Shown piece after piece: positions 17,082-27,434 of a DNA stretch of 32,367 nt (the first letter of the stretch is position 1; the number at the start of each line of letters is the position of its first letter). The DNA is from SAR86 cluster bacterium (lineage in GTDB: Bacteria > Pseudomonadota > Gammaproteobacteria > Magnimaribacterales > D2472). The position numbers and the translations under genes were made by a program. The stretch lies in the NCBI GenBank assembly GCA_003331545.1, contig QOPC01000007.1, positions 1-32,367 on the forward strand. The letters run 5' to 3'. Under the pieces are notes generated by a model, which searched no databases, was not told the DNA's origin, and worked only from the letters and a program-made list of their open reading frames with translations.

Positions 17082-19538
17082 ATGCAAAGTATTTTTAAAT
17101 TTATTCTTAACAAACCTCTGGCTGTAATGATTTTCATAGTCGCTGTTTTTCTTTCTACGAGCATTGGCCTTAAGAATTTTAAACTCGATGCATCTTCAGA
17201 TGCTTTGGTAATAGAGGGAGACGAAGCCTTTAAAATTTATAGGGAGGCCGGTGAAACATTTGGCAATTCAGATTTCTTGATAATAACCTACACACCTGAA
17301 GTTGATTTATTTTCGCCTTACTCATTAACAACAATAAAAAATCTTTCTAATCAATTAGAAAAACTTCCAAGGGTTCAGTCAGTCCTGAGTATTCTGGATG
17401 CCCCTATATTTTTTCAACCAAAAGTTCCGCTTGCAGATTTAATGGATAATCTTAAAACCTTAGAAACTGAGGATATTGATTTAGCTGCTGCCAAAGAAGA
17501 GATCCTCAATAACCCTGTCTATTCTGAACTTATTATTAGTCCATCTGGCGATACAACTGCAATACAGATAACCATTGAAGAAAATCCTTCATACAGAGAA
17601 TTAATTCGAAAGCGATACGAATTACTTGATGTAACTAATTTTTCATCCAGCCAGCAAAACGAGCTTCGTGATGTTAATCAACAGATTTCTAAAATAAATG
17701 AAGATGAGGCTAAGGATAGGGCAGATCTAATTGCTCAAATTAGAGCACTGCTAATACAAAATAGTGATAAGGGAACTTTATTCTTGGGGGGAGCCTCCAT
17801 GATAGCAACAGATATGATGAGTTTTATTAAATCAGATTTGGCTATTTTTGGTGCAGGTGTTGCCATAATCTTTTGTTTAATGCTTTATCTATTTTTTCAA
17901 AATGTATGGTTTGTAGTTTTACCTTTAACTAACGCATTTGTTACCACTGCATTTACAGCAAGTGTTCTTGGACTAATGGATTGGAAAATAAGCGTTATTT
18001 CATCTAATTTTATTGCCTTATTGCTGATTTTAACGATTTCATTAGCTGTCCATGTATTGGTAAGGTTTACTGAGGTTTCTCGTAATTGTGATTCAGTTGA
18101 AGAAGCTATATTGCAAACCTTGAATCAGATGGTTATGCCATGTTTATTTGCTGCTTTAACTACTGGCATAGCTTTTCTTTCATTAATTATGGGAGATATT
18201 AAGCCCGTGATAGAGTTTGGAAAAATGATGTCAGTCGGAATGATTTTTGCATTTATTTTTACATTTACTTTTTTACCAAGCTTAATGAAAATTGTCATTA
18301 AATCTACCAGCACTCATTCACTAGATTTTATTAATAAAATCCCTACAAAATTAGCATTTTTTACAATCAATCAAGGTAAATTTATTGCTGTATTTTCTAT
18401 TTTTATATCAGTTGCTCTCATTTATGGAATTTCAAAACTTGAGGTTGAAAATAGATTTATAGATTACTTTTCTCCTGATACAGAAATATATCAGGGCATG
18501 TTATTGCTGGATCAAGAATTAGGCGGCACAGCGACATTAGATATTTTGATTGATCAACCAGATGCAGAAATATTTGATGAATTAGATTTTGAAGGGGATG
18601 ATTTATTTGAAGATAATTTATTTGAAGACGAATCAAGCAATGCTTCCGGTTATTGGTGGAATGCAACGTCTTTAGCAAAGCTAGAAAAAATTCATGACTA
18701 CTTAGATGAGATTCCAGAAATGGGCAAAGTTTTAAGTGTGGCTAGCGGAATTAAATTAGCGAGAATGATTAATGATAATAATGAATTAAATGATTTAGAG
18801 TTAGCACTATTGCGTTCTGTGTTGCCTGAAGACATTAAAAAAACTTTGCTCTATTCATATATAAATCAGGATGATTCAAGGGTTAGGATTTCTGCTAGAG
18901 TCCTTGAGTCTGCTAAAACTCTCAATAGAAATGAGCTACTGGAAAAAATTAAATATGACCTTATTAATAAATTTGATTTAAGCAAAGATCAGATTCAAAT
19001 AACAGGCCTAGCTGTCTTGTATAACAATATGCTTCAATCATTATTTTCATCACAAATTAAATCTTTGGGAATTGTATTTACTGTAATTGGATTAATGATG
19101 TTACTTCTTTTTAGATCAATAAAAATTACCTTAATTGCATTGACTCCAAATTTAATCACCGCAGGTTCAGTTTTAGGATTATTGGGTTTCTTGAATATTC
19201 CATTAGATATTATGACTATTACTGTGGCAGCAATTAGTGTAGGTATGGCAGTGGATAACACAATTCATTATCTATATAGATATAAAACCGAAGTTCAAAA
19301 TCGAAGCCTGACCAATGATCAAAGAGTTCTAAACTCTCATGAAACCGTGGGCAGGGCTGTCTTTTATACTGCAACAACAATAGCTGCAGGGTTTTCTATT
19401 TTTGCTCTATCAAGCTTTACGCCAACTGTTCTTTTTGGTTTATTCACAGCTTTTGCATTGTTGGTTTCTTTTTTCACTTCCTTAACTTTGTTACCATTCC
19501 TATTAAAATCTTTTAATGCTTTTTCATATCAGGAGTAG
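17082..19538 (+). CDS. RND superfamily (MMPL) transporter
   Basis: 818 aa; two TM blocks with large periplasmic loops; 'ISVGMAVDNTIHYLYRY' matches the RND TM4/TM10 motif. Confidence 0.88.
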   Translation: MQSIFKFILNKPLAVMIFIVAVFLSTSIGLKNFKLDASSDALVIEGDEAFKIYREAGETFGNSDFLIITYTPEVDLFSPYSLTTIKNLSNQLEKLPRVQSVLSILDAPIFFQPKVPLADLMDNLKTLETEDIDLAAAKEEILNNPVYSELIISPSGDTTAIQITIEENPSYRELIRKRYELLDVTNFSSSQQNELRDVNQQISKINEDEAKDRADLIAQIRALLIQNSDKGTLFLGGASMIATDMMSFIKSDLAIFGAGVAIIFCLMLYLFFQNVWFVVLPLTNAFVTTAFTASVLGLMDWKISVISSNFIALLLILTISLAVHVLVRFTEVSRNCDSVEEAILQTLNQMVMPCLFAALTTGIAFLSLIMGDIKPVIEFGKMMSVGMIFAFIFTFTFLPSLMKIVIKSTSTHSLDFINKIPTKLAFFTINQGKFIAVFSIFISVALIYGISKLEVENRFIDYFSPDTEIYQGMLLLDQELGGTATLDILIDQPDAEIFDELDFEGDDLFEDNLFEDESSNASGYWWNATSLAKLEKIHDYLDEIPEMGKVLSVASGIKLARMINDNNELNDLELALLRSVLPEDIKKTLLYSYINQDDSRVRISARVLESAKTLNRNELLEKIKYDLINKFDLSKDQIQITGLAVLYNNMLQSLFSSQIKSLGIVFTVIGLMMLLLFRSIKITLIALTPNLITAGSVLGLLGFLNIPLDIMTITVAAISVGMAVDNTIHYLYRYKTEVQNRSLTNDQRVLNSHETVGRAVFYTATTIAAGFSIFALSSFTPTVLFGLFTAFALLVSFFTSLTLLPFLLKSFNAFSYQE

Positions 19539-19541
19539 AAG

Positions 19542-20648
19542 ATGGCAGGACCTCTAAGCGGTATAAAACTTGTTGAATTTGCAGGTATTGGTCCTGGACC
19601 TTTTTGTGGAATGATCCTAGCAGATTTAGGCGCAGAGATTATTCGGATCGATAGGGCTTCTCAACATGGTCAAGGTAATTCAATTGATTTCCAACATAGA
19701 TCAAAATCATCATTATCTGCAGACTTAAAAAATCCAAAAACAATCGAGGAAATAAAAAAACTATTAGCAAGTGTTGATGGTCTTATAGAAGGTTTTAGGC
19801 CTGGTGTGATGGAGCGATTGGGCCTTGGTCCAGAAGAGTGTTTAAAAATTAATTCAAATTTAGTTTATGGCCGGATGACGGGCTGGGGACAGGATGGACC
19901 ATTAGCTAAAACGGCTGGGCATGACATCAACTACATTGCATTAACTGGAGCATTAGAACTAATGGGTAGAAAAGATGAGACACCTCCACCGCCGTTAAAT
20001 TTAGTGGGTGATTTTGGAGGTGGTGGAATGTTTCTTGCACTGGGAATCGTTTCAGCGATATTAAACATAAAACAAGGTGGAAAGGGTCAGGTTGTTGATG
20101 CCGCAATGGTAGATGGTGCATCTGTTTTAATGTCTATGTTCTATGCCTTTAAAGCGTCTGGTTTTTGGTTAGAAGAGAGAGAATCAAATATGCTTGATGG
20201 AGGCGCACATTTTTATGACACTTATGAATGTTCCGATGGAAAGTTTTTAGCGATTGGGGCTATCGAATCTCAATTTTATGCAGTTCTTTTGGACAAATTA
20301 GAAATATCAGATGCAAAATTTCAAAATCAGCATGACAGGAATCAATGGCCTACTCTCAAAGATATAATTAAAAATAAAATTAAGAAAAAAACGCGCGATG
20401 AATGGGCAGATATTTTTGATGGAACCGATGCCTGTGTTGCACCGGTATTAAACTTGTCTGAAGCACCGGAACATCATCACATGAAGGCAAGAAATTCATT
20501 TATTAAGATTGATGGAACTATTCAACCTGCGCCTGCCCCAAGATTTTCAGAGACTATTCCTGAAATCAAGCACTCAGCTTTAAAAGCTGGAGAAAATAAT
20601 GATGAAATTTGCGCAAAATACAATCTAGATAGAACCTGTTTTAAGTAA
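19542..20648 (+). CDS. CaiB/BaiF family CoA-transferase (alpha-methylacyl-CoA racemase-like)
   Basis: 'MAGPLSGIKLVEFAGIGPGPFCGMILADLGAEIIRIDR', 'GFRPGVMERLGLGPE', 'GRMTGWGQDGP..AGHDINYIA'; SD AGGAG. Confidence 0.92.
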   Translation: MAGPLSGIKLVEFAGIGPGPFCGMILADLGAEIIRIDRASQHGQGNSIDFQHRSKSSLSADLKNPKTIEEIKKLLASVDGLIEGFRPGVMERLGLGPEECLKINSNLVYGRMTGWGQDGPLAKTAGHDINYIALTGALELMGRKDETPPPPLNLVGDFGGGGMFLALGIVSAILNIKQGGKGQVVDAAMVDGASVLMSMFYAFKASGFWLEERESNMLDGGAHFYDTYECSDGKFLAIGAIESQFYAVLLDKLEISDAKFQNQHDRNQWPTLKDIIKNKIKKKTRDEWADIFDGTDACVAPVLNLSEAPEHHHMKARNSFIKIDGTIQPAPAPRFSETIPEIKHSALKAGENNDEICAKYNLDRTCFK

Positions 20649-21426
20649 AGAAGTTAATAGCATTTTTGCTTGTAACTGATTTAAATTCCTCAATTTCAAC
20701 TCCAATTAATTCGCAAATTTCATTAGCTATGTGAGGTAAATATTTAGGTTCATTAATATTATTCTTGGGCTTATTGATAAGATTTTTTGGAATAAGATAA
20801 GGGCAATCAGTCTCTATCATCATCCTCTCAATAGGTATATCTTTTATTGATTGACGCAGATCAATATTTCTTTTTGCGTCACATATCCATCCTGTTAATC
20901 CAATATAAGCCCCCAGTTCGATATATTGATCTAATTGAGCTCGAGTTCCAGTAAAACAATGAACAACAAATTTTGGTAAATTCTTAATATTTTCTTTAAC
21001 AATTTTTATAAAATCATCATGAGCATCTCTCTGGTGAAGGTAAAGCGGAAGCGATAGTTCTTTTGCTATCTCAATATGCATCTGAAAACTTTTTCTTTGA
21101 GTTTGCGGAGGAGAAATATTCCTAAAATAGTCCAATCCAGTCTCACCAATAGCATTAGGATTGATAGATTTAAGTTTTTCGAGCAATTCATTGGAATTAA
21201 GATTAATTATTTCGTTTGCATGGTGAGGATGTATTCCAGCAGAAATAAAATATTTTTCTGGAGCTTTATTTTGAATAACTTGAATTGCAGCAAGGTCGTT
21301 TAAACTTGCGCAAAGTAAAACAAATTTTTCTACTCCCATATCTTCTGCGTCAGCGATTACTGTCTCTAAATTGTCTTTAAAAGACTCATGAGTAAAATTA
21401 CAAGCAATGTCTACAAATCCAGCCAT
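20641..21426 (-). CDS. TatD family metal-dependent hydrolase / DNase
   Basis: 'AGIHPHHA', 'IGETGLDYFR', 'LPLYLHQRDAH', 'VHCFTGT', 'IETDCPYL'. Confidence 0.92.
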   Translation of the reverse strand: MAGFVDIACNFTHESFKDNLETVIADAEDMGVEKFVLLCASLNDLAAIQVIQNKAPEKYFISAGIHPHHANEIINLNSNELLEKLKSINPNAIGETGLDYFRNISPPQTQRKSFQMHIEIAKELSLPLYLHQRDAHDDFIKIVKENIKNLPKFVVHCFTGTRAQLDQYIELGAYIGLTGWICDAKRNIDLRQSIKDIPIERMMIETDCPYLIPKNLINKPKNNINEPKYLPHIANEICELIGVEIEEFKSVTSKNAINFFT

Positions 21427-21471
21427 TTTTCATTTCTATCAATTACAATATTGATGTAATTATCTACCAAT

Positions 21472-22314
21472 ATGAACCAATTTGAACAATTTCAAGCAGC
21501 TTTAGATCTGACTAAAGTCTCAGACAGTGTTTTTTCTTTTACTCCCGATTCAAGATACTTTGTTGGTAATACACCTCATGGAGGATATTTATTAGCTTTA
21601 ATGAATAAAGCGATGGTTCAAGCGCTTCCCCATTCAAGCGCAATTAATTCAAATGTCTATTATTTAGATAGAACCGAACCAGAACCTGCTGAATTGCATG
21701 TTGAAGTCTTGAGAACTTCTAGGGGATCCTCAATGGGTCAAGTGAAATTAATTCAGAATAAAAAAATAACGTGTTTGTATTCCTCTTTATGCTCTGATTT
21801 TGAATACATGAAAGGCTATTCTGGTCTTAGCACGCCTTTGCCCCCAATAATCAATGCAGTAAAGCAAGATGATTTTAAAGTGATGAGTTATGAGAGTTTA
21901 GGATCTGGCTCAACTCCTTCATTTATAAAACAATTAAATATGTCAGTTCATCCAGATCATGCATGGTGGGACAGAGATATTTCAAGTGATGCTGCTGAAG
22001 CTAGGTGTTCTGCCTATTTAGAGCTAGAAGGAGGAGTCGCTGATACCTTCGTTCTTTCATATCTAGCAGATATATTGCCGCCTGTTGTTCAAAATAAGTT
22101 TGGCTCTTTAGGATGGATTCCTACTCTCACACTAACATGTAACATTCGCCAGCTCCCAAAAACAAACCTATTATTTATTGATGGTCATGCAAAAGACATA
22201 AGCAATGGATATTTTGAGCAAGATTGTTGGATATGGGACATGGATGGAAACTTAGTTGCCACTAGCAGACAGCTTGCAAAAATCTTAAAATCAGAAGATA
22301 AAATTTCTTCATAA
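21472..22314 (+). CDS. Thioesterase family protein (acyl-CoA thioesterase, 4HBT-like double hotdog)
   Basis: 'NTPHGGYLLALMNKAM', 'ELHVEVLRTSRG..MGQVKLIQ', 'GHAKDISNGYFEQDCWIWDMDGNLVATSRQLAKIL'. Confidence 0.8.
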   Translation: MNQFEQFQAALDLTKVSDSVFSFTPDSRYFVGNTPHGGYLLALMNKAMVQALPHSSAINSNVYYLDRTEPEPAELHVEVLRTSRGSSMGQVKLIQNKKITCLYSSLCSDFEYMKGYSGLSTPLPPIINAVKQDDFKVMSYESLGSGSTPSFIKQLNMSVHPDHAWWDRDISSDAAEARCSAYLELEGGVADTFVLSYLADILPPVVQNKFGSLGWIPTLTLTCNIRQLPKTNLLFIDGHAKDISNGYFEQDCWIWDMDGNLVATSRQLAKILKSEDKISS

Positions 22315-22331
22315 TTACAAAAGGAAAACAA

Positions 22332-23180
22332 ATGAAATTTACTGGTACCAAAAATTATGTGTCTACTGAAGACCTCAGTATGGCTGTTAACGCAACTATA
22401 GCATTGGAGAGACCTTTGATTATCAAAGGAGAACCAGGTACTGGTAAAACATTGCTAGCAATTGAAGTAGCTGAATCACTTGGGATGGAGCTAATTGAAT
22501 GGCATGTTAAGTCAACCACAAAGGCTTCTCAGGGTCTTTATGAATATGACGCAGTAACAAGATTAAGGGATTCTCAATTGGGAGATGAGAGGGTAAAAGA
22601 TATTAAAAATTATATTAAAAAGGGCAAGCTTTGGGAGGCTTTTGAATCAGAGAAACAAGTTGTGCTTCTTATAGATGAAATAGATAAAGCAGATATTGAA
22701 TTTCCAAACGACTTGCTCCAAGAGCTTGATCGCATGGAATTCTTCTGTTATGAAACTGGTGAAACTATAAAAGCAAAGAAACGACCACTCATAATTATTA
22801 CATCCAATAATGAAAAAGAGCTTCCTGATGCATTTTTAAGAAGATGTTTTTTTCATTATATTCAGTTTCCTGATCGTCCAACTATGGAGGGAATTGTTAA
22901 GGTGCATTATCCCAAAATTAAAAAAGCTTTAGTAAAAGATGCCCTAGACTTATTTTTTGATGTAAGAAAAATACCTGGGATGAAGAAAAAACCTTCAACT
23001 TCTGAATTAATTGATTGGTTGAAGTTGCTTATGTCTGATGAACTGCCAGATGAAATTTTGAAGAATGCAGATACATCCAAAGCAATACCTCCCTTATATG
23101 GCGCGTTGTTAAAAAACGAACAAGATGTTCAGCTTCTTGAAAGGCTCGCATTCATGTCTAGGAGAGAGCAAACTAAATAA
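22332..23180 (+). CDS. MoxR family AAA+ ATPase
   Basis: Walker A 'GEPGTGKT', Walker B 'VVLLIDEIDKAD', 'IITSNNEKELPDAFLRRC'; SD AAAGGA. Confidence 0.9.
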   Translation: MKFTGTKNYVSTEDLSMAVNATIALERPLIIKGEPGTGKTLLAIEVAESLGMELIEWHVKSTTKASQGLYEYDAVTRLRDSQLGDERVKDIKNYIKKGKLWEAFESEKQVVLLIDEIDKADIEFPNDLLQELDRMEFFCYETGETIKAKKRPLIIITSNNEKELPDAFLRRCFFHYIQFPDRPTMEGIVKVHYPKIKKALVKDALDLFFDVRKIPGMKKKPSTSELIDWLKLLMSDELPDEILKNADTSKAIPPLYGALLKNEQDVQLLERLAFMSRREQTK

Positions 23181-24356
23181 ATGCTAATCAATCTCTTTCA
23201 CACAGTTCGGTCTTCAGGAGTCCCTTGCACTTTAAGGGAATTACTTGATTTATTGGGTGCATTAGAAAAAAACCTTGCATTTGCAAATATGGAAGATTTC
23301 TATTTCCTTTCAAGAACCACTCTTGTTAAGGATGAAAAGAATTACGATAAGTTTGACAGAGCCTTTGAGATTTATTTTAAAGGTATAGAGACTTTGGAAG
23401 ATATATTTGAAGCCCTAATACCTGAAGATTGGCTTCGAAAAGCATTTGAAAAAGAGCTTGATCCAGAGGAGTTGAAAAAAATTCAGTCCTTGGGAGGTTT
23501 GGAGAAGCTTCTTGAAGAGTTTAAAAAAAGACTGGAAGAGCAAAAAGAAAGACATGAGGGTGGAAACAAGTGGGTTGGTACAAATGGCACTTCACCTTTT
23601 GGAAACAATGGTCAAAACCCAGAAGGCGTTAGGGTAGGTGGAGAGGGCGGTCAAAAAAAAGCAGTAAAAGTATGGGAGCAGAGACAATTTCAAAATTTAG
23701 ATGATTCTGTAGAGATTGGTACCAGAAATATAAAAGTTGCACTTAGAAGATTAAGAAAGTTTGCAAGACAAAGTACAGACTTTGAATTAGATATGGATGG
23801 AACAATCAAATCGACTGCAAGAAATGCTGGAATTTTAGATATCAACATGATTCCCGAAAGAACAAATCATGTAAAAGTCCTCATATTTTTTGATGTTGGT
23901 GGCTCAATGGATCCATATATTAAACTTTGTGAGGAGCTATTTTCTGCCCTTAAAACAGAATTTAAACATCTAAAATATTTTTATTTTCATAATTGTGTTT
24001 ATGAATCAGTTTGGGAGGATAACAGAAGAAGAACTCAGGAAAGGTTTCTGGTGCAAGATATTATTAATAAATACAGCGCTGACTATAAGGTAATATTTGT
24101 AGGTGATGCCACAATGGCACCATATGAAATTACTAATGCTGGAGGAAGCATTGAGCACTGGAATGAGGAACCTGGTGGGGCAACGATAAAGCGCCTTTGT
24201 GCTCATTTTGATAGAGTTGCATGGCTAAATCCTGTACCCGATGATCATTGGGACTATACTTCTTCTTTATGTATTATTAGAGAATTGATGGACAACCGGA
24301 TGTTTCCATTAACTTTAAAGGGTTTAGAAGAGGGGATGTCAGAACTTTCAAAATGA
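23181..24356 (+). CDS. VWA domain-containing CoxE-like protein
   Basis: 'VKVLIFFDVGGSMDPYIKLCEELFSAL', 'YFYFHNCVYESVW', 'VIFVGDATMAPYE'; directly follows MoxR. Confidence 0.85.
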   Translation: MLINLFHTVRSSGVPCTLRELLDLLGALEKNLAFANMEDFYFLSRTTLVKDEKNYDKFDRAFEIYFKGIETLEDIFEALIPEDWLRKAFEKELDPEELKKIQSLGGLEKLLEEFKKRLEEQKERHEGGNKWVGTNGTSPFGNNGQNPEGVRVGGEGGQKKAVKVWEQRQFQNLDDSVEIGTRNIKVALRRLRKFARQSTDFELDMDGTIKSTARNAGILDINMIPERTNHVKVLIFFDVGGSMDPYIKLCEELFSALKTEFKHLKYFYFHNCVYESVWEDNRRRTQERFLVQDIINKYSADYKVIFVGDATMAPYEITNAGGSIEHWNEEPGGATIKRLCAHFDRVAWLNPVPDDHWDYTSSLCIIRELMDNRMFPLTLKGLEEGMSELSK

Positions 24357-25738
24357 ATACGCTTAACACTTCATCAAATAATGGCATTAAATGGGGCCCA
24401 TTTACTTTAAGAATTCCTTTTATTCATATCAAGTTTAGAGCTCCAGAATTCCTGCAAGGCTTAGTTATTTCAGGTGCGACTGCCTTTGCAGCAGCTCCAT
24501 TAGCGATGAAGCTTGGATTAAACTTTGAGGAGGCCGTTGCCCTAAGTATGGTTGCTGGAACCTTTATTTCAGCAGGACCTTTAATTTTTGGGGAACCAAT
24601 GGCTCCAGGATGGGTCACTCCAGCAGTACCTATTGTTATGGGAGCCCTAGCTGCAGCTGGTTATTATGGCGTCCCTTCTGAAGGATCTGATATCTGTGTG
24701 GATGGAGTGTGTAGATATAATCCAGAAGCGTTTCAATTTATGGCAGCAATGTGCTTTGAATTTACCGCTTTAATTCTCATTCTTGGCCTTACTGGATGGG
24801 GCAAATTATTGGTTGAGAAAATTCCTAATGGCCTCAAAGCTGGGATTATTTTAGGCGCTGCCTTGGCAGCTTTTTATCAAGTATTTTATGAAGATTTTGA
24901 TTCATATCTTCTGCAACCAATTTCCATGACCGTAGCAATTGTTTTATGTGTTGTCACAACTTTCTCTAATCCCTTTAAAAAAATAGCCTCCAAAAATAAA
25001 TTTTTTGAAATCATTGGCTCTCTTGGCTTATTGCCTGGATTTTTAATAGCTGGCATGGTTGCATTCTTGCTGGGTGAATTAACTTTTAATATTGAGTGGG
25101 GTTTTAAAATTCCAGCAATCGTAAGTTTGATTGAAAAGACTTCACCTTTTTATATTGGATTACCGTCGTTGCAGATGTACATTGATGCTTTGCCCTTGGT
25201 TATTATCGGATATATGCTCCTTTTTGGTGATCTCGTGACAGCAACTGAGGTTTTAAAAGATGCACAAAAACATCGCAATGATGAGATTTTGCCAATCGAT
25301 CTAAACAGATCTCATTTATCTGTTGGAATTAGAAATTTGCTAGCCTCTTTAATCAACCCATTTTTTCCAACTCAGGGCGCATTATGGACCGGGGTTCATG
25401 TAGTTGTTGCAGAACAATGGAAAAAAGGACATAAGCATATGCCATCAATCTTTGATGGCATTGGCTCATATTATTTAATGGGAATTCCATTTTTGTACTT
25501 CACTCTTCCTTTTGTTACTTTAATGCAGCCTTTAATGGTAATGGCACTTACTCTTACATTAATTCTTACGGGGTTTGCTTGTGCTTATGTTGCTATGGCC
25601 ATACCAAAAAAGAATTCTGAAATGGCAACAGCACTATTAATTGCTTTTTTTATAACCTTTTATAGTGCTTGGATTGGACTCCTAATTGGGCTGCTATTAA
25701 CAGTTTTTGTTGATGGTTTGGAAGAAGAGCTGGCATGA
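24353..25738 (+). CDS. Multi-TM permease, possibly NCS2/SLC23- or SulP-like
   Basis: 461 aa, ~12 hydrophobic segments, 'NPFFPTQGALWTGVHVVVAEQW'; family not firmly identified. Confidence 0.6.
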   Translation: MNTLNTSSNNGIKWGPFTLRIPFIHIKFRAPEFLQGLVISGATAFAAAPLAMKLGLNFEEAVALSMVAGTFISAGPLIFGEPMAPGWVTPAVPIVMGALAAAGYYGVPSEGSDICVDGVCRYNPEAFQFMAAMCFEFTALILILGLTGWGKLLVEKIPNGLKAGIILGAALAAFYQVFYEDFDSYLLQPISMTVAIVLCVVTTFSNPFKKIASKNKFFEIIGSLGLLPGFLIAGMVAFLLGELTFNIEWGFKIPAIVSLIEKTSPFYIGLPSLQMYIDALPLVIIGYMLLFGDLVTATEVLKDAQKHRNDEILPIDLNRSHLSVGIRNLLASLINPFFPTQGALWTGVHVVVAEQWKKGHKHMPSIFDGIGSYYLMGIPFLYFTLPFVTLMQPLMVMALTLTLILTGFACAYVAMAIPKKNSEMATALLIAFFITFYSAWIGLLIGLLLTVFVDGLEEELA

Positions 25739-26652
25739 GTCAATTTGCTCTCGAGATCACTGATCTTAAAAAAACATATGATTCCGACGTTGTTGCATTG
25801 AAAGGTATTAATCTTACTGTTCAAGAAGGTGACTTTTTTGCATTGCTTGGACCAAATGGAGCTGGTAAATCTTCCACCATTGGAATCATTGCCTCTCTGG
25901 TTAATAAAACTGCTGGTAAGGTTAAAATTTTTGATATCGATACTGATGAGAACTTTCCAGAGGCAAAGCGTTTGCTTGGAGTGGTCTCTCAGGAAATTAA
26001 TTTTAATAACTTTGAAAAAGTTATAGACATCGTTACAACTCAAGCTGGTTTTTATGGCATACCTCTTAAGACAGCAATGCAAAAAACTGAAATTACTCTT
26101 AAACGCCTTGGTCTTTGGGAGAAAAGAAATGATCAAGCAAGAACACTATCAGGAGGCTTTAAAAGAAGATTGATGATAGCAAAAGCCCTAATTCATGAGC
26201 CCAAACTCTTGATTTTGGATGAGCCTACCGCAGGAGTTGATATTGAACTTAGAAGAGAAATGTGGGATTTTTTAAAAGAAATCAACGCAAATGGAACAAC
26301 CATTATTTTAACCACTCATTATCTTGAAGAAGCTGAGCAACTTTGTAAAAATATTGCAATTATTGATCATGGAGAACTCATTGAAAATACATCTATGAAA
26401 GATTTATTAAGCAGGCTGGATGTTCAAGGATTCTTGTTAGACATTGATCAGTCTCTTGAGAAGCCACCCTCGATATCTAATTTTAAAATTTTTTTAGAGG
26501 ATTCAAATACTCTAAACGTGGCAATTAAAAAAGATCAATCTATCAATCATCTGTTTGATCAATTATCTGAGCAAGGTATTACCGTTTCATCTATGAGAAA
26601 TGAATCTAATAGATTGGAAGAAATGTTTATAGAGATGATCAAGAAAAATTAA
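25735..26652 (+). CDS. ABC transporter ATP-binding protein (YadG-like)
   Basis: Walker A 'GPNGAGKSS', signature 'LSGGFKRRLMIA', Walker B 'LLILDEPTAGVD'. Confidence 0.92.
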   Translation: MSQFALEITDLKKTYDSDVVALKGINLTVQEGDFFALLGPNGAGKSSTIGIIASLVNKTAGKVKIFDIDTDENFPEAKRLLGVVSQEINFNNFEKVIDIVTTQAGFYGIPLKTAMQKTEITLKRLGLWEKRNDQARTLSGGFKRRLMIAKALIHEPKLLILDEPTAGVDIELRREMWDFLKEINANGTTIILTTHYLEEAEQLCKNIAIIDHGELIENTSMKDLLSRLDVQGFLLDIDQSLEKPPSISNFKIFLEDSNTLNVAIKKDQSINHLFDQLSEQGITVSSMRNESNRLEEMFIEMIKKN

Positions 26653-26654
26653 TC

Positions 26655-27434
26655 ATGAGCAGAAAAAAAGAAATATTAATTTCCCTTACTACATTAATTC
26701 GCAAAGAAATTAAACGTTATTTAAGAATCTGGGTTCAGACATTGGTGCCACCCGCGGTCACTATGTCATTATATTTTGTAATTTTTGGATCTTTGATTGG
26801 CCCTCGAATCGGAACTATGGATGGGTTAGATTATATTCAATTTATGATCCCAGGACTGATTATGATGTCCGTAATAACAAATTCTTACGCGAACGTTGTC
26901 TCCTCTTTTTACTCTGTGAAATTTCAAAAATCAATTGAAGAATTACAGGTCTCACCTATGCCAAACTGGGCAATATTGATTGGTTTTGTAATGGGAGGAG
27001 TAACTCGAGGGATTTTAATTGGATGCATTGTCTTTTGTGTCAGCCTATTCTTTTATCCAACATTCAGCATAGTAAATCCAATGCTAACAGTTTTAGTTTT
27101 GATTCTTACATCTATTCTTTTCTCACTCATGGGCTTTATCAACGCTGTATTTGCGGACAGCTTTGATGATATTTCAATAATTCCAACGTTTGTATTAACT
27201 CCATTAATCTATCTAGGAGGAGTTTTCTATTCCATCAATATCCTTCCAGATATCTGGAGAAATATATCTATGGCTAATCCAATGTTATATGTGGTAAATA
27301 CCTTTAGAGAGGGAATGTTGGGAGTCAGCGATGTATCAATTCCGTTCGCTTTATCAATGATTCTATTATTCATAGCAATACTAACTTCAGCATGTCTTTT
27401 GCTTCTCCATAAAGGAGTTGGAACACGCCAGTGA
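26655..27434 (+). CDS. ABC-2 type transporter permease (YadH-like)
   Basis: 259 aa, six TM-like segments, 'NPMLYVVNTFREGMLG' typical ABC-2 permease; paired with the ATPase. Confidence 0.9.
   Translation: MSRKKEILISLTTLIRKEIKRYLRIWVQTLVPPAVTMSLYFVIFGSLIGPRIGTMDGLDYIQFMIPGLIMMSVITNSYANVVSSFYSVKFQKSIEELQVSPMPNWAILIGFVMGGVTRGILIGCIVFCVSLFFYPTFSIVNPMLTVLVLILTSILFSLMGFINAVFADSFDDISIIPTFVLTPLIYLGGVFYSINILPDIWRNISMANPMLYVVNTFREGMLGVSDVSIPFALSMILLFIAILTSACLLLLHKGVGTRQ

Noticed and set aside
25660-26136. 158-aa minus-strand ORF
   Set aside because: Antisense to a well-supported ABC ATPase gene and the permease end; Ser/Lys/Asn-rich translation with no recognisable family.
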